The notes beneath the pieces were generated by a model that was not told the DNA's origin, did not search any database, and worked only from the letters and a program-made list of their open reading frames with translations. Position numbers and translations under genes: made by a program. A stretch of 64,000 bases of DNA from Streptococcus infantis SK970 (GTDB lineage Bacteria; Bacillota; Bacilli; Lactobacillales; Streptococcaceae), in contig AFUT01000001.1 of NCBI GenBank assembly GCA_000223255.2, forward strand, positions 310,001 to 374,000, in the 5' to 3' direction. This document shows positions 19,110-29,636 of the stretch, piece by piece (within the stretch, counting starts at the first letter, position 1; every line of letters begins with the position of its first letter).

Positions 19110-19763
19110 GTGTCAGCAATAGAAACTATAGAATATAAGTTTGCTGAGACATTAAAAAGCAGTGAATTAAGTTTAAAACAACGTCAAGTATTAATATCCA
19201 GTTTAAAATTATTTTCCGAGATTGGTTTTGAAAATACAACATCTAATCTTATTGCTGAACATGCTGGAGTTTCAGAAGGAACCGTTTTTAGTTATTTTAA
19301 AACTAAGGAAGGTATACTAGATGCTATTTTATCTAGATTTCTAGAACAAGTTATTCCAGAGGTAATTGCTGATTTTTCAGATAAGAGATTTATAATAGAG
19401 CAGGAAACTTTTTCTCTTTTTCTAAAAAGTATCGTTCAGGATAGGTTAGTTTTTATTCAAAACAATAAAATGCAAGTAAAAATTCTCTTGAGTCGTTCAC
19501 TTATTGATAAAACTATTTCTGAAGAGTTAGGAAATATCATAGTACGTTCAATCATTAAACCAATTAGTCCAATTTTGAATCAGTTTAAAGAAAATGGTGT
19601 TATCCGAGATTGGTCAAATGAAAGAATCGTTCGCTATATTTTAGCTTTAAGTCTTTCTTATACTATTCCTATGATTATTAATGACAATGAAGATATAAAT
19701 ATTGATAAAGTAACAAGTGAAATTGTTGAATGTCTTTCATTTGCCTTAGTTACAGAAAAATAA
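19110..19763 (+). CDS. TetR/AcrR-family transcriptional regulator
   Basis: 217 residues. The N-terminal helix-turn-helix (about residues 20-65) reads LFSEIGFENTTSNLIAEHAGVSEGTVFSYFKTKEGIL, the canonical TetR_N pattern with SYFKTKE. The C-terminal helical ligand domain is not recognisable to a ligand class. The start is GTG 19110, the only plausible start near the AAAGAGAG site. It follows the quinone oxidoreductase by 8 bases and is probably co-transcribed with it, with control through the palindrome at 18046-18065. Confidence 0.9.
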   Translation: MSAIETIEYKFAETLKSSELSLKQRQVLISSLKLFSEIGFENTTSNLIAEHAGVSEGTVFSYFKTKEGILDAILSRFLEQVIPEVIADFSDKRFIIEQETFSLFLKSIVQDRLVFIQNNKMQVKILLSRSLIDKTISEELGNIIVRSIIKPISPILNQFKENGVIRDWSNERIVRYILALSLSYTIPMIINDNEDINIDKVTSEIVECLSFALVTEK

Positions 19764-19777
19764 CTATCAATTTTAAG

Positions 19778-19804
19778 CTCACTAAAACGTTTAGTGAGTC
19801 TTTT
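19778..19804 (+). terminator. Terminator after the TetR gene
   Basis: CTCACTAAA-ACG-TTTAGTGAG followed by TCTTTT. Confidence 0.85.
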
Positions 19805-19813
19805 CAAATCAAG

Positions 19814-19846
19814 AAAAATCCCCAATCAGAGCGATTGAGGATTTTA
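19814..19846 (-). terminator. Terminator of gdhA
   Basis: On the minus strand AAAATCCTCAATC pairs with GATTGGGGATTTTT (G-T wobbles) 11 bases after the gdhA stop; convergent with the TetR terminator. Confidence 0.85.
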
Positions 19847-19856
19847 TAAATGAATC

Positions 19857-21224
<1,368 letters not shown>

Positions 21225-21245
21225 TCATATTTTATTACATGAGAC

Positions 21246-21274
21246 ATTATAGCAGAAAAAATTTTCAGTGTAAA
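21246..21274 (-). promoter_or_regulatory. Promoter of gdhA
   Basis: Minus strand -35 TTTACA (21269-21274), 17-base spacer, extended -10 TGC-TATAAT (TATAAT 21246-21251). Confidence 0.85.
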
Positions 21275-21285
21275 GAAAAAACATA

Positions 21286-21300
21286 AATTTTCTAAAAATT
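21286..21300. promoter_or_regulatory. CodY box upstream of gdhA
   Basis: AATTTTCTAAAAATT matches the CodY consensus AATTTTCWGAAAATT at 14 of 15 positions. It ends 12 bases upstream of the gdhA -35. CodY control of gdhA is, to my knowledge, reported in pneumococcus. Confidence 0.75.
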
Positions 21301-21386
21301 CTTTCAATTTGAATAAGCTAGTTTTATTAGTTGAATTAGAAACCTTTTTATAGGGTTAGTTTTATTAAAGGGCTCCTGCCAAAGTA

Positions 21387-21395
21387 TGGTATAAT
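21387..21395 (+). promoter_or_regulatory. Extended -10 promoter of pyrDA
   Basis: TGGTATAAT with TATAAT at 21390-21395, 35 bases before ATG 21431; no clear -35. No pyrimidine attenuator is visible. Confidence 0.7.
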
Positions 21396-21430
21396 AATAA
21401 AGAAATAATGGATTTTGGAGGAATAGAATC

Positions 21431-22366
21431 ATGGTATCAACGAAAACACAGATTGCTGGTTTTGAGTTTGATAATTGCTTGATGAATGCAGCAGGTGTTG
21501 CTTGTATGACAATTGAGGAATTGGAAGGTGTCAAAAATTCAGCAGCAGGAACCTTTGTCACTAAGACTGCAACCTTGGAATTTCGTCAGGGAAATCCTGA
21601 ACCACGCTATCAAGATGTTCCACTTGGTTCTATTAACTCTATGGGGTTGCCAAATAATGGTTTAGACTATTACTTGAACTACCTTTTGGAATTGCAAGAA
21701 AAAGAACCAAATCGTACCTTCTTTCTATCTTTAGTTGGAATGTCTCCAGAGGAAACTCATACCATCTTGAAAAAAGTACAAGCAAGTGACTATAAAGGTT
21801 TGACAGAACTCAATCTATCTTGCCCAAATGTACCAGGTAAACCTCAAATTGCCTATGACTTTGAAACAACTGATCGTATCTTATCAGAAGTCTTTGCCTA
21901 CTTTACAAAACCTCTAGGAATTAAGCTTCCACCTTACTTTGATATTGTTCACTTTGACCAAGCAGCAGAGATTTTTAACAAGTATCCACTTAAATTTGTT
22001 AACTGTGTAAATTCTGTTGGAAATGGTCTTTATATTGAGGATGAAATAGTGGTTATTCGCCCTAAAAATGGCTTTGGCGGTATTGGTGGAGAATATATTA
22101 AACCAACTGCCCTTGCTAATGTTCATGCCTTTTATCAACGCTTGAAACCAGAAATTCAGATTATCGGGACTGGTGGTGTTTTGACAGGACGGGATGCCTT
22201 TGAACATATCCTATGTGGTGCCAGCATGGTACAAATAGGAACTACCCTACACAAAGAAGGTGTGGGTGCTTTTGAGCGTATTACAAAGGAACTCAAAGAA
22301 ATTATGACGGCAAAAGGCTACCAAAGCCTAGAGGATTTCCGCGGAAAATTGAATTATATGGATTAA
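21431..22366 (+). CDS. pyrDA: Dihydroorotate dehydrogenase A (class 1A, fumarate-linked)
   Basis: Oxidises dihydroorotate to orotate in pyrimidine synthesis. 311 residues, soluble with no membrane helix; the catalytic base is cysteine in [12 protein letters not shown], marking class 1A, which uses fumarate. The FMN-site sequences [39 protein letters not shown] are present. Good GGAGG ribosome-binding site before ATG 21431. It is followed after 32 bases by holA. Confidence 0.96.
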   Translation: MVSTKTQIAGFEFDNCLMNAAGVACMTIEELEGVKNSAAGTFVTKTATLEFRQGNPEPRYQDVPLGSINSMGLPNNGLDYYLNYLLELQEKEPNRTFFLSLVGMSPEETHTILKKVQASDYKGLTELNLSCPNVPGKPQIAYDFETTDRILSEVFAYFTKPLGIKLPPYFDIVHFDQAAEIFNKYPLKFVNCVNSVGNGLYIEDEIVVIRPKNGFGGIGGEYIKPTALANVHAFYQRLKPEIQIIGTGGVLTGRDAFEHILCGASMVQIGTTLHKEGVGAFERITKELKEIMTAKGYQSLEDFRGKLNYMD

Positions 22367-22398
22367 ACAGAAGCTAAATTAAAAAGAAAGGAGAATAA

Positions 22399-23436
22399 AT
22401 GCTAGCCATAGAAGAAAGTCGAAAGCTATCCTTATCGAACCTTCCTAGTTTGACCCTGTTTACAGGGGATGATCAAGGACAGTACGACATCATGAAAACT
22501 CAGGTTCTAAAGCAAATCGGATACGATCCTGCAGATTTGAATTTTGCTTATTTTGACATGAAAGAAGTAGACTACAAAAGCTTGGAACTTGAGTTGGTCA
22601 GTCTTCCTTTCTTTGCGGATGAAAAAATTGTTATTTTAGATCATTTTCTCGATATTACAACTGCTAAAAAACGCTATCTAACTGATGATGAGCTCAAGGC
22701 CTTTGAAGGCTATCTGGAAAATCCTGTACCTTCTAGTAAACTAGTCATTTTTGCTGAAGGAAAACTGGATAGTAAGAGACGTTTGGTCAAATTGCTCAAG
22801 CGGGATTCGAAGGTTTTCGAAGCCATCGAGCCTAAAGAGCAAGAAATACGAACTTATTTTCAAAAGTGGGCTCAGGAACAAGGACTTACCTTTGCTGGAA
22901 AATCCTTCGAACAGTTGCTTATCAAATCAGGTTTTCAATTTAGTGAAATTCAGAAAAATCTACTCTTCTTACAGTCTTACAAAGATACTGGTTTCATTAC
23001 AGAAGAAGACATTGTTGAAGCCATACCGAAGACTTTACAGGATAATATCTTTGATTTGACCCAATTGATTTTAGGGAAGAAGATTGATCAGGCGCGAGAT
23101 TTAGTCAAAGATTTGACCTTGCAGGGTGAAGATGAAATCAAACTAATTGCCATTATGCTGGGTCAGTTTAGACTCTATACACAGGTAAAAATATTGCAAG
23201 AGTCTGGTCAGACAGAGTCCCAGATGGTCAGCAGTTTGGGTCACTATCTTGGTCGCAATCCGAATCCCTATCAAATAAAATTTGCCCTTCGTGATACGCG
23301 AGGATTGTCCTTGAATTTCTTACAGGATTCTATCCGTTATCTCATCCAGGCTGATTACCAAATTAAGACTGGTGTTTACGAAAAAGGCTACCTGTTTGAG
23401 AAGGCTTTATTGCAAATTGCAAGTCAGTCAAATTGA
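22399..23436 (+). CDS. holA: DNA polymerase III delta subunit
   Basis: Clamp-loader wrench subunit, 345 residues, normal length. The N-terminus LPSLTLFTGDDQGQYDIMK has the degenerate P-loop of HolA, and the middle contains SLPFFADEKIVILDHF and PSSKLVIFAEGKLD, then the helical collar ending FEKALLQIASQSN. AAAGGAG ribosome-binding site. It precedes sodA, as in other Mitis-group streptococci. Confidence 0.95.
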   Translation: MLAIEESRKLSLSNLPSLTLFTGDDQGQYDIMKTQVLKQIGYDPADLNFAYFDMKEVDYKSLELELVSLPFFADEKIVILDHFLDITTAKKRYLTDDELKAFEGYLENPVPSSKLVIFAEGKLDSKRRLVKLLKRDSKVFEAIEPKEQEIRTYFQKWAQEQGLTFAGKSFEQLLIKSGFQFSEIQKNLLFLQSYKDTGFITEEDIVEAIPKTLQDNIFDLTQLILGKKIDQARDLVKDLTLQGEDEIKLIAIMLGQFRLYTQVKILQESGQTESQMVSSLGHYLGRNPNPYQIKFALRDTRGLSLNFLQDSIRYLIQADYQIKTGVYEKGYLFEKALLQIASQSN

Positions 23437-23445
23437 GCAAATAAC

Positions 23446-23474
23446 TTGAAAAAACAGGTTGTTTGCGTTATCAT
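23446..23474 (+). promoter_or_regulatory. Promoter of sodA
   Basis: TTGAAA (23446-23451), 17-base spacer, TATCAT (23469-23474), 30 bases before ATG 23504. The -35 overlaps a small AACTTG-AAAAAA-CAGGTT stem that may act as a weak terminator for holA. Confidence 0.65.
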
Positions 23475-23503
23475 TTTTATATAAAAGAAAAGAGGTATTA
23501 CAG

Positions 23504-24108
23504 ATGGCTATTATCTTACCAGATCTTCCATACGCTTACGATGCATTGGAACCATACATTGATGCTGAAACAATGCACTTACACCATGACAAACACCACC
23601 AAACATACGTAAACAATGCAAACGCAGCTCTTGAAAAACACCCTGAAATTGGTGAAGACCTCGAAGCATTGCTTGCAGATGTTGAATCTATCCCAGCTGA
23701 TATCCGTCAAGCGCTTATCAACAACGGTGGTGGACACTTGAACCACGCTCTTTTCTGGGAATTGATGACTCCTGAAAAAACAGCTCCTTCAGCAGAACTT
23801 GCAGCAGCAATCGATGAAGCTTTTGGTTCATTCGAAGAATTCCAAGCAGCTTTCACTGCAGCAGCTACAACTCGTTTCGGTTCTGGATGGGCATGGTTGG
23901 TTGTTAACAAAGAAGGTAAGCTTGAAGTGACTTCAACAGCAAACCAAGACACACCAATCTCAGAAGGTAAAAACCAATCTTGGGCTTGGATGTTTGGGAA
24001 CATGCCTACTACGTGAAATACCGCAACGTTCGTCCTGACTACATCAAAGCTTTCTTCTCAGTGATTAACTGGAATAAAGTAGACGAGCTTTACGCAGCAA
24101 CTAAATAA
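23504..24108 (+). CDS. sodA: Superoxide dismutase [Mn/Fe] (frameshifted)
   Basis: Removes superoxide; 201 residues once repaired, the exact SodA length. Metal ligands are His27 in [12 protein letters not shown], His81 in GHLNHALFW, and Asp/His in [11 protein letters not shown], the last only in the restored frame. As read the gene stops at 24016; the A-run at 23969-23973 has five bases and six restores [18 protein letters not shown] through YAATK, stop at 24108. The extended upstream frame to 23459 is not used because the promoter lies there. A truncated product would lack two of the four metal ligands, so a sequencing error is the preferred reading. Confidence 0.95.
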
Positions 24109-24118
24109 TCGCATTTTA

Positions 24119-24168
24119 TAACACCCCTTTTTAGTTGGATTTTGGGTCTAGCTTTAAAGGTGTTTTTT
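24119..24168 (+). terminator. Terminator of sodA
   Basis: AACACCCCTTT and AAAGGTGTT pair across a 25-base loop and end in six Ts. Confidence 0.7.
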
Positions 24169-24228
24169 GTTTGCCTTTTTTAGAAGTAACTGTCTCATGA
24201 TTTTCCTTTGTTGGATAGGCTTTATTTA

Positions 24229-24237
24229 TGGTATAAT
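24229..24237 (+). promoter_or_regulatory. Extended -10 promoter of the LysR-lspA-rluD operon
   Basis: TGGTATAAT with TATAAT at 24232-24237, 28 bases before ATG 24265. Confidence 0.7.
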
Positions 24238-24264
24238 GATAAGATAGAAAACGAAGGAGAAATC

Positions 24265-25172
24265 ATGAATATTCAACAATTACGCTACGTTGTTGCTATT
24301 GCAAATAGTGGCACTTTTCGTGAAGCGGCTGAGAAAATGTACGTTAGCCAACCCAGTCTATCTATTTCTGTAAGAGATCTGGAGAAAGAGCTAGGATTCA
24401 AGATTTTCCGCAGAACTAGTTCGGGTACCTTTCTTACTCGTCGTGGAATGGAATTTTATGAAAAGGCCCAAGAGTTGGTTAAAGGATTTGATATTTTCCA
24501 GAACCAGTATGCCAATCCTGAAGAGGAAAAGGATGAGTTTTCAATAGCCAGCCAGCACTATGATTTCTTGCCACCGACTATCACAACTTTTTCTCAACGG
24601 TACCCAGACTATAAAAATTTCCGTATTTTTGAATCTACAACTGTTCAGATTTTGGATGAAGTAGCCCAAGGTCATAGTGAGATTGGGATTATTTACCTCA
24701 ACAATCAAAACCAAAAGGGTATCATGCAGCGGATTGAAAAATTAGGTCTTGAAGTGATTGAGTTGATTCCTTTCCAAACTCACATTTATCTACGTGAAGG
24801 TCACCCCTTAGCTAAGAAAAAGAGTTGGTTATGGAGGATTTGGCAGATTTGCCAACAGTTCGTTTCACACAAGAGAAGGATGAATATCTCTATTACTCAG
24901 AAAACTTTGTGGATACAAGTGCCAGCTCTCAGATGTTTAACGTAACAGATCGCGCTACTTTAAATGGAATTCTTGAAAGAACAAATGCTTATGCGACTGG
25001 TTCTGGATTCTTGGATAGCGATAGTGTCAACGGAATTACGGTTATTCCATTAAATGATAATCTCAATAATCGCATGGTTTATGTGAAACGTGAGGAAGTA
25101 GACTTGAGCCAGGCAGGGACTTTATTTGTAGAGGTTATGCAAGAGTATTTTGATCAGAAGAGGAAAGCATGA
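24265..25172 (+). CDS. LysR-family transcriptional regulator, CpsY/MtaR-like (frameshifted)
   Basis: About 302 residues. Start ATG 24265 ([16 protein letters not shown]) with GAAGGAG; the helix-turn-helix is [32 protein letters not shown]. The LysR substrate domain follows. As read the frame breaks at the A-run 24817-24821 (five, six expected); restoring it gives [22 protein letters not shown]. The family in streptococci is linked to methionine/arginine or surface-immune evasion control, but the present target is not visible. It overlaps lspA by ATGA. Confidence 0.88.
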
Positions 25173-25629
25173 AAAAAGAGGAATAGTAGCAGGGATTATA
25201 GCAGCCTTGATTGTATTAGATCAATTGGTAAAAGCTTATGTCGTTCAGAATATTGCTCTAGGTGAAATCAAATCATGGATCCCAAATCTGGTAAGTTTAA
25301 CTTATCTGCAAAATAGAGGGGCAGCCTTCTCCATGCTACAAGATCAACAGTGGTTTTTTGCAGTTATAACACTAGTCGTTATGGCGGGATCTATCTGGTA
25401 TTTGCATAAGCATATCGAGGACTCCCTCTGGACGGTATTTGGGTTAATTTTGATTATTTCAGGTGGTCTGGGTAACTTTATCGATCGCTTTAGTCAAGGA
25501 TTTGTCGTGGATATGTTCCACTTGGAATTTGTCAATTTTGCTATATTCAACGTAGCTGATAGTTATTTGACAGTCGGTGTTATCGTACTGATGATTGCAA
25601 TGCTTAAAGAGGAAATGAATGGAAATTAA
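25169..25629 (+). CDS. lspA: Lipoprotein signal peptidase (frameshifted at start)
   Basis: Type II signal peptidase that cleaves lipoproteins such as PstS after diacylglyceryl transfer. The true start ATG 25169 overlaps the LysR stop and follows GAAGAGGAAAGC. As read the frame closes after five codons: the A-run 25172-25177 has six and seven gives [11 protein letters not shown] and 153 residues. Four TM helices and the catalytic aspartates in GGLGNFIDR and FNVADSYL are present, with the family motif QNRGAAFS. The gene is needed for lipoprotein maturation, so the indel is probably technical. Confidence 0.93.
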
Positions 25630-26512
25630 AATTGAAACCGGCGGGGTACGTTTAGATAAGGCTTTGTCAGATTTGACAGAATTGTCTCGTAGTCTCGCCA
25701 ATGAACAAATCAAGTCTGGTCAAGTCTTGGTCAACGGCCAGGTCAAGAAAGCCAAGTATACGGTCCAAGAGGGGGATGTCATTACCTATCAAGTTCCCGA
25801 ACCAGAAGTTTTAGAGTATGTGGCTGAGAACATTCCTTTAGAAATCATTTATCAAGATGAGGATGTAGCAGTAGTCAACAAACCTCAAGGTATGGTTGTT
25901 CATCCAAGCGCTGGTCATACCAGTGGTACCTTAGTAAACGCCCTTATGTATCATATTAAAGACTTATCAGGTATCAATGGTGTGCTGCGTCCAGGGATTG
26001 TCCATCGTATCGATAAGGACACATCTGGGCTTCTCATGATTGCTAAAAACGATGAAGCTCACATGGCACTGGCTCAAGAATTGAAAGACAAGAAATCTCT
26101 TCGAAAATATTGGGCCATTGTTCACGGTAATCTTCCCAATGATCGAGGTGTCATTGAGGCACCGATTGGTCGAAGTGAAAAAGACCGTAAGAAACAAGCT
26201 GTCACTGCTAAAGGAAAACCAGCAGTGACACGTTTCCAAGTCTTGGAACGCTTTGGTGATTATACCTTACTGGAATTACAACTGGAAACAGGACGTACTC
26301 ACCAAATCCGTGTGCACATGGCTTATATCGGCCATCCTGTCGCTGGTGATGAGGTATACGGTCCTCGTAAAACCTTGAAAGGACATGGACAATTTCTCCA
26401 TGCCAAGACGCTAGGATTTACCCATCCAAGAACTGGTGAAACGCTGGAATTTACTGCTGATATTCCAGAAATATTCAAGCAAACCTTGGAGAAACTTAGA
26501 AATGAACAATAA
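25619..26512 (+). CDS. rluD: Ribosomal large subunit pseudouridine synthase, RluD family
   Basis: 297 residues: an N-terminal S4-like RNA-binding domain ([24 protein letters not shown] within residues 10-60) and a catalytic domain with [13 protein letters not shown] and the aspartate motif [11 protein letters not shown]. It overlaps lspA by 11 bases, a conserved pairing in streptococci. It ends at the first copy of a 40-bp direct repeat that forms its terminator. Confidence 0.95.
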   Translation: MEIKIETGGVRLDKALSDLTELSRSLANEQIKSGQVLVNGQVKKAKYTVQEGDVITYQVPEPEVLEYVAENIPLEIIYQDEDVAVVNKPQGMVVHPSAGHTSGTLVNALMYHIKDLSGINGVLRPGIVHRIDKDTSGLLMIAKNDEAHMALAQELKDKKSLRKYWAIVHGNLPNDRGVIEAPIGRSEKDRKKQAVTAKGKPAVTRFQVLERFGDYTLLELQLETGRTHQIRVHMAYIGHPVAGDEVYGPRKTLKGHGQFLHAKTLGFTHPRTGETLEFTADIPEIFKQTLEKLRNEQ

Positions 26513-26550
26513 AAAAGGACTCAATTGAGTCCTTTTTATTTGCGTTTTTT
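26511..26550. repeat. Direct repeat copy 1: rluD terminator, duplicate of the ffh 3' end
   Basis: AAAAAGGACTCAATTGAGT with the complementary CCTTTTT is the terminator of rluD. The 40 bases match 30703-30742 with two mismatches, including TATTTGCGTTTTTT, which in the second copy is the last codons and stop of ffh. Here the same bases are a non-functional KKRK-stop remnant. Confidence 0.85.
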
Positions 26551-26887
26551 AGTGGTTATTTATATTGTTTAATAAAGTCGATATTGCATCTATTATATCT
26601 GTTTTTTGTGGCTCTGGAAGCTGTTCAAGTTGACTGATGATGTATTCAATTTCTTTACTTTGGATTGGGAAATCAAAGTTGAAAAAAGTTTTTTCATCTA
26701 CTTCAAGAGCAGTTAGAATTTTATTCAGTGTTTGTATTTGAAAATTATATTTCTCGTTTTCAATGTTATGAATATGTTTAGAACCCAGTCCAGCTAATTC
26801 TGAGAGTTTCTCTTGACTTAATCCTTTTGTAAGACGTAAATATCTAATTCTTTTTGCAATAAATGTTTGTAAGTTATTTTGATTCAT
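26549..26887 (-). CDS. XRE-family helix-turn-helix regulator
   Basis: 112 residues. HTH_3 domain at residues about 9-62: IAKRIRYLRLTKGLSQEKLSELAG, then HIHNIENEKYNFQIQTLNKI. The C-terminal part is a short helical region of unknown role. ATG 26887 (MNQNNLQTF) has AAGGT six bases upstream on its strand; GTG 26902 is an alternative. It is divergent from the LPXTG surface protein across 163 bases containing three inverted repeats, so it is the likely local regulator. Its stop lies in direct repeat copy 1. No toxin, kinase or phage partner is next to it. Confidence 0.88.
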   Translation of the reverse strand: MNQNNLQTFIAKRIRYLRLTKGLSQEKLSELAGLGSKHIHNIENEKYNFQIQTLNKILTALEVDEKTFFNFDFPIQSKEIEYIISQLEQLPEPQKTDIIDAISTLLNNINNH

Positions 26888-26900
26888 ATTTTTTACCTTC

Positions 26901-27037
26901 ACTTATTATTGTAAAGATAAAAATTATAAATAATAAGTAGCATAAATTACACTTAAAATAATAGTAAGTGTTGAATATTGCACTAATAAATGATAAAATA
27001 ATATAATGAAACTATAAAAATCACTCAATAAGTGATT
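26901..27037. promoter_or_regulatory. Divergent control region with three related inverted repeats
   Basis: Three inverted repeats share ACTTA/TAAGT or CACT/AGTG half-sites: ACTTATTATT (26901-26910)/AATAATAAGT (26929-26938), CACTTA (26950-26955)/TAAGTG (26965-26970), and AATCACT (27019-27025)/AGTGATT (27031-27037). The first encloses the minus-strand TATAAT (26923-26928) of the regulator. The third lies in the leader of the surface protein. Candidate operators of the XRE protein. Confidence 0.6.
26978..27007 (+). promoter_or_regulatory. Promoter of the LPXTG surface protein gene
   Basis: TTGCAC (26978-26983), 18-base spacer, TATAAT (27002-27007), between the second and third inverted repeats. 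Confidence 0.65.
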
Positions 27038-27050
27038 AAAGGAGAAATTG

Positions 27051-29603
27051 ATGAAAAAATTGCAAATTCTGACAAGTACAGCAGTTATTGGACTTGCATC
27101 AGCTGGTGTGCCTGCACTTGCTCAAGAAGCTAACTCTGAACTAGCTACGGCAACAAGTGTAAATGAACCAGCACTTGTTGAAAAGCCTATTCTTGAAAAA
27201 TCAGCAGACGTAAAACCAGCTCTTGATGCTCAAAAACAAGTTGTAGAAAAAACTAAAGAACAACTTACTGATGCACAAGATAAAGCTAATGAAGCTAACA
27301 AACAAGTGTCTAGCGCTCAAACAGAAGTTACTGAAGCTACTGAAGCTGTTAAACACGCTGAAGAAGTTGCTTCTAAAGCTACGCCTCAAAATATTGAAGC
27401 TAATAAAGCTGACCAAAAAGCTAACCTTGTTGACCAAAAAGCAAACGAAACAGAAACAGCTAATACTGATGCAAAAATTGCAACTCAAACTGAAACTGTA
27501 ACTAAAGCTCAAACAGGTGTGTCTAATGCTGAACAAGAACTAAAAGATGCTAACGCTAATGTTTCTGCTAAAGAAACTCAAGTTCAATCAGCTAAAGACG
27601 CAATTTCAGGAACTGGACTTGCTCAAGCTGAAGATAAACTTGATGAAGCTAAAGCTGAAACTAAAGGTGCTGAAAAGAATGTTACTCTTGCAGACACAAC
27701 TTTGACTGATGCTAAGAAAGCTGACCAAAAACGTCAAGAAGCTATTGACAACGCTCAAGCAGATGTAGATACCAAAACAACTTTAGTTAATGATGCTAAA
27801 GGCAACCTTGAATCAAATACTACAAAAGCTAATGATGCTACAACAACACTTTCTCAAACTGAAGATAAACTTGATAAAGCTACAAAAGCTTTAGATAGCG
27901 TTGATATTGTCAAAATTCCAGATTTGACTCAATTCAAAGAAGACATTGCATCAGGTGACAATGACTTCATGACTGACTCTGGTGCTAAAGCTATTGAAAA
28001 TACAGAAACTTCAATTGGTAAAAACGCTAAGAGCCAACCTGTTGATATCGACAATCTAACTCAAGCACAAAAAGAAGAAATTTCTCACTTGTATGTTCAA
28101 GGATTGAAACAAGTCCGTGAACAATTGAAAGATAACTCTAAATATCTTGTAACATCAAAAGAAAACACAGGCGTTACTAACGAAGCTATCGAATTAGCAA
28201 CTAGTCGTGCACGTGAATACGAACAACGTGGTAAGAGCCCACTTACACACGGACACATTGGCGCTGGTGTTGAAAACCTTGAACGTCTAGGTTCAAAAGA
28301 TGAATTCAAATCAATGTACGACCTCAAAGAAGCTGTTGTTAAAGCTTTGCTAGGTACATCATTTGATGACGCTCATTCAAACTGGGGACACTTAAAAGCT
28401 AACCTTAATTTTGCTAAAAACGTTGGTCTTGATATTGCAAACATCAACGGTGATTACTGGCTTGTAATTGCATTTAGCAATAAAGGTACAACTCTTGTAA
28501 ACCCAACAAATGCTGAAGCTATCCAAAAAGCTTATGAAGACGCTAAAGCTGAAAAAGATACAGCTCAAACTGCTTCAGAAAAAGCAAATGATGCTCTTAA
28601 ACAAGCATCAACTGACTATGCTAACGCTTTAGACCTTAAAACTTCAGCAGAAAAGACATTGGCTGATGCTACTGCTACACCAATCCAAACTACTGTTGCT
28701 GAAAACAACTTGCGTCTTGCAAAACTTGCTCTTGACAGCGCACAAAAACGTCAAGCTGAAGCTCAAAAAGCAGTTGATAACTTCTCAGCCGACCTTGCTT
28801 CCAAGAAACAAGCTCTTGATGATGCTAAATCAGCTCTTGAATCAGCTAAACGTGTTCAAGAAATCAAAGTTCAAAACTACAGCGATGCTAAAGTAGAACT
28901 TCGTACTCAAGAAAAGAAACTTGAAGACCTTCAAGCTCAAAAAGCTAAATTGGTTGAAGAAAAAGACCGCTTAGTTGAAGAAGCTAAAGCTCTTGCTGAA
29001 GAACTAAAAGGTTACGTTGAAGCACCAATTAAATTGGCTAAAGCTAAAACTACATTAGCTGAAAAACAAGATGTTCTTGAAGATGCTCAAGATAAAGCTG
29101 AAATTGCAAAAGCACAAGTTGATGCAATTCAAGCAACTCTTGATGTAGAACAAGCTAAACTTGATGACATTCAAGATAAGTTTGACAAACTTCAAGATTT
29201 GGAAGAAAAAGCAAAAGATAACGTTATTGCAAAATTGCCTGACGGCACAATTGTTGCTATTCCTAATGGAGCACCAATTGCTGATGAACTTCCTGAATTT
29301 GACATTAACAGTTTGAACAGAGCGCTTGACGATAATAAGGCAGTCACTATTGATGACAAAGGCAATGTTACTGTTAATGGTCAAGCCTACACAAGTCAGC
29401 AACAAGTATCAAGTAAGCCAATTTATTCACGAGTAGAACGAGCAAAAACACTGCCGGAGACGGGTGAACAATCAAATATTGCTTTAATCGCTTTAGGTGC
29501 TATTCTGGGTGCATTTGGGATTGCAACATTACGAAAAAACGATAAAATATTAAGAAATCTTCTTACTATAGAGAGTAAGAAGATTTTTGGGATTTTGAAT
29601 TGA
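27051..29603 (+). CDS. LPXTG-anchored SEC10/PgrA-type surface exclusion protein (tail frameshifted)
   Basis: Cell-wall anchored protein of about 830 residues. ATG 27051 follows AAAGGAG. Signal peptide MKKLQILTSTAVIG...ALAQ, then an Ala/Lys/Glu-rich coiled coil (about 40-290), a globular domain (about 300-480) with SRAREYEQRG, THGHIGAGVENLE and SNWGHLKANLN that resembles the SEC10/PgrA or CAP-like domain, a second coiled coil (485-740), and LPETG at 29451-29465 followed by a hydrophobic anchor. As read the tail extends to 29603. One more A in the run 29534-29539 would give LRKKR-stop at 29545, which leaves the terminator at 29556-29589 outside the gene. The family is known from enterococcal conjugative plasmids, where it blocks mating; the chromosomal role is unknown. 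Confidence 0.87.
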   Translation: MKKLQILTSTAVIGLASAGVPALAQEANSELATATSVNEPALVEKPILEKSADVKPALDAQKQVVEKTKEQLTDAQDKANEANKQVSSAQTEVTEATEAVKHAEEVASKATPQNIEANKADQKANLVDQKANETETANTDAKIATQTETVTKAQTGVSNAEQELKDANANVSAKETQVQSAKDAISGTGLAQAEDKLDEAKAETKGAEKNVTLADTTLTDAKKADQKRQEAIDNAQADVDTKTTLVNDAKGNLESNTTKANDATTTLSQTEDKLDKATKALDSVDIVKIPDLTQFKEDIASGDNDFMTDSGAKAIENTETSIGKNAKSQPVDIDNLTQAQKEEISHLYVQGLKQVREQLKDNSKYLVTSKENTGVTNEAIELATSRAREYEQRGKSPLTHGHIGAGVENLERLGSKDEFKSMYDLKEAVVKALLGTSFDDAHSNWGHLKANLNFAKNVGLDIANINGDYWLVIAFSNKGTTLVNPTNAEAIQKAYEDAKAEKDTAQTASEKANDALKQASTDYANALDLKTSAEKTLADATATPIQTTVAENNLRLAKLALDSAQKRQAEAQKAVDNFSADLASKKQALDDAKSALESAKRVQEIKVQNYSDAKVELRTQEKKLEDLQAQKAKLVEEKDRLVEEAKALAEELKGYVEAPIKLAKAKTTLAEKQDVLEDAQDKAEIAKAQVDAIQATLDVEQAKLDDIQDKFDKLQDLEEKAKDNVIAKLPDGTIVAIPNGAPIADELPEFDINSLNRALDDNKAVTIDDKGNVTVNGQAYTSQQQVSSKPIYSRVERAKTLPETGEQSNIALIALGAILGAFGIATLRKNDKILRNLLTIESKKIFGILN
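29556..29589 (+). terminator. Terminator of the surface protein gene
   Basis: AATCTTCTTACT pairs perfectly with AGTAAGAAGATT (12 bp, loop ATAGAG), then TTT. It is inside the as-read reading frame but directly follows the repaired stop at 29545. Confidence 0.85.
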
Positions 29604-29636
29604 TATTTGATGAAATAAATTTTTGAAGGAGTTTTT

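Noticed and set aside
21260..21275. Second CodY-like sequence (AATTTTCAGTGTAAA) overlapping the gdhA -35
   Set aside because: Five or more mismatches to the consensus, so it was not called; the 21286-21300 site is much better.
27100..29300. Possible CRISPR or DNA repeat array in the Ala/Lys-rich gene
   Set aside because: The repetitive look comes from coiled-coil codons (GCT AAA GAA); no regular spacer-repeat structure.
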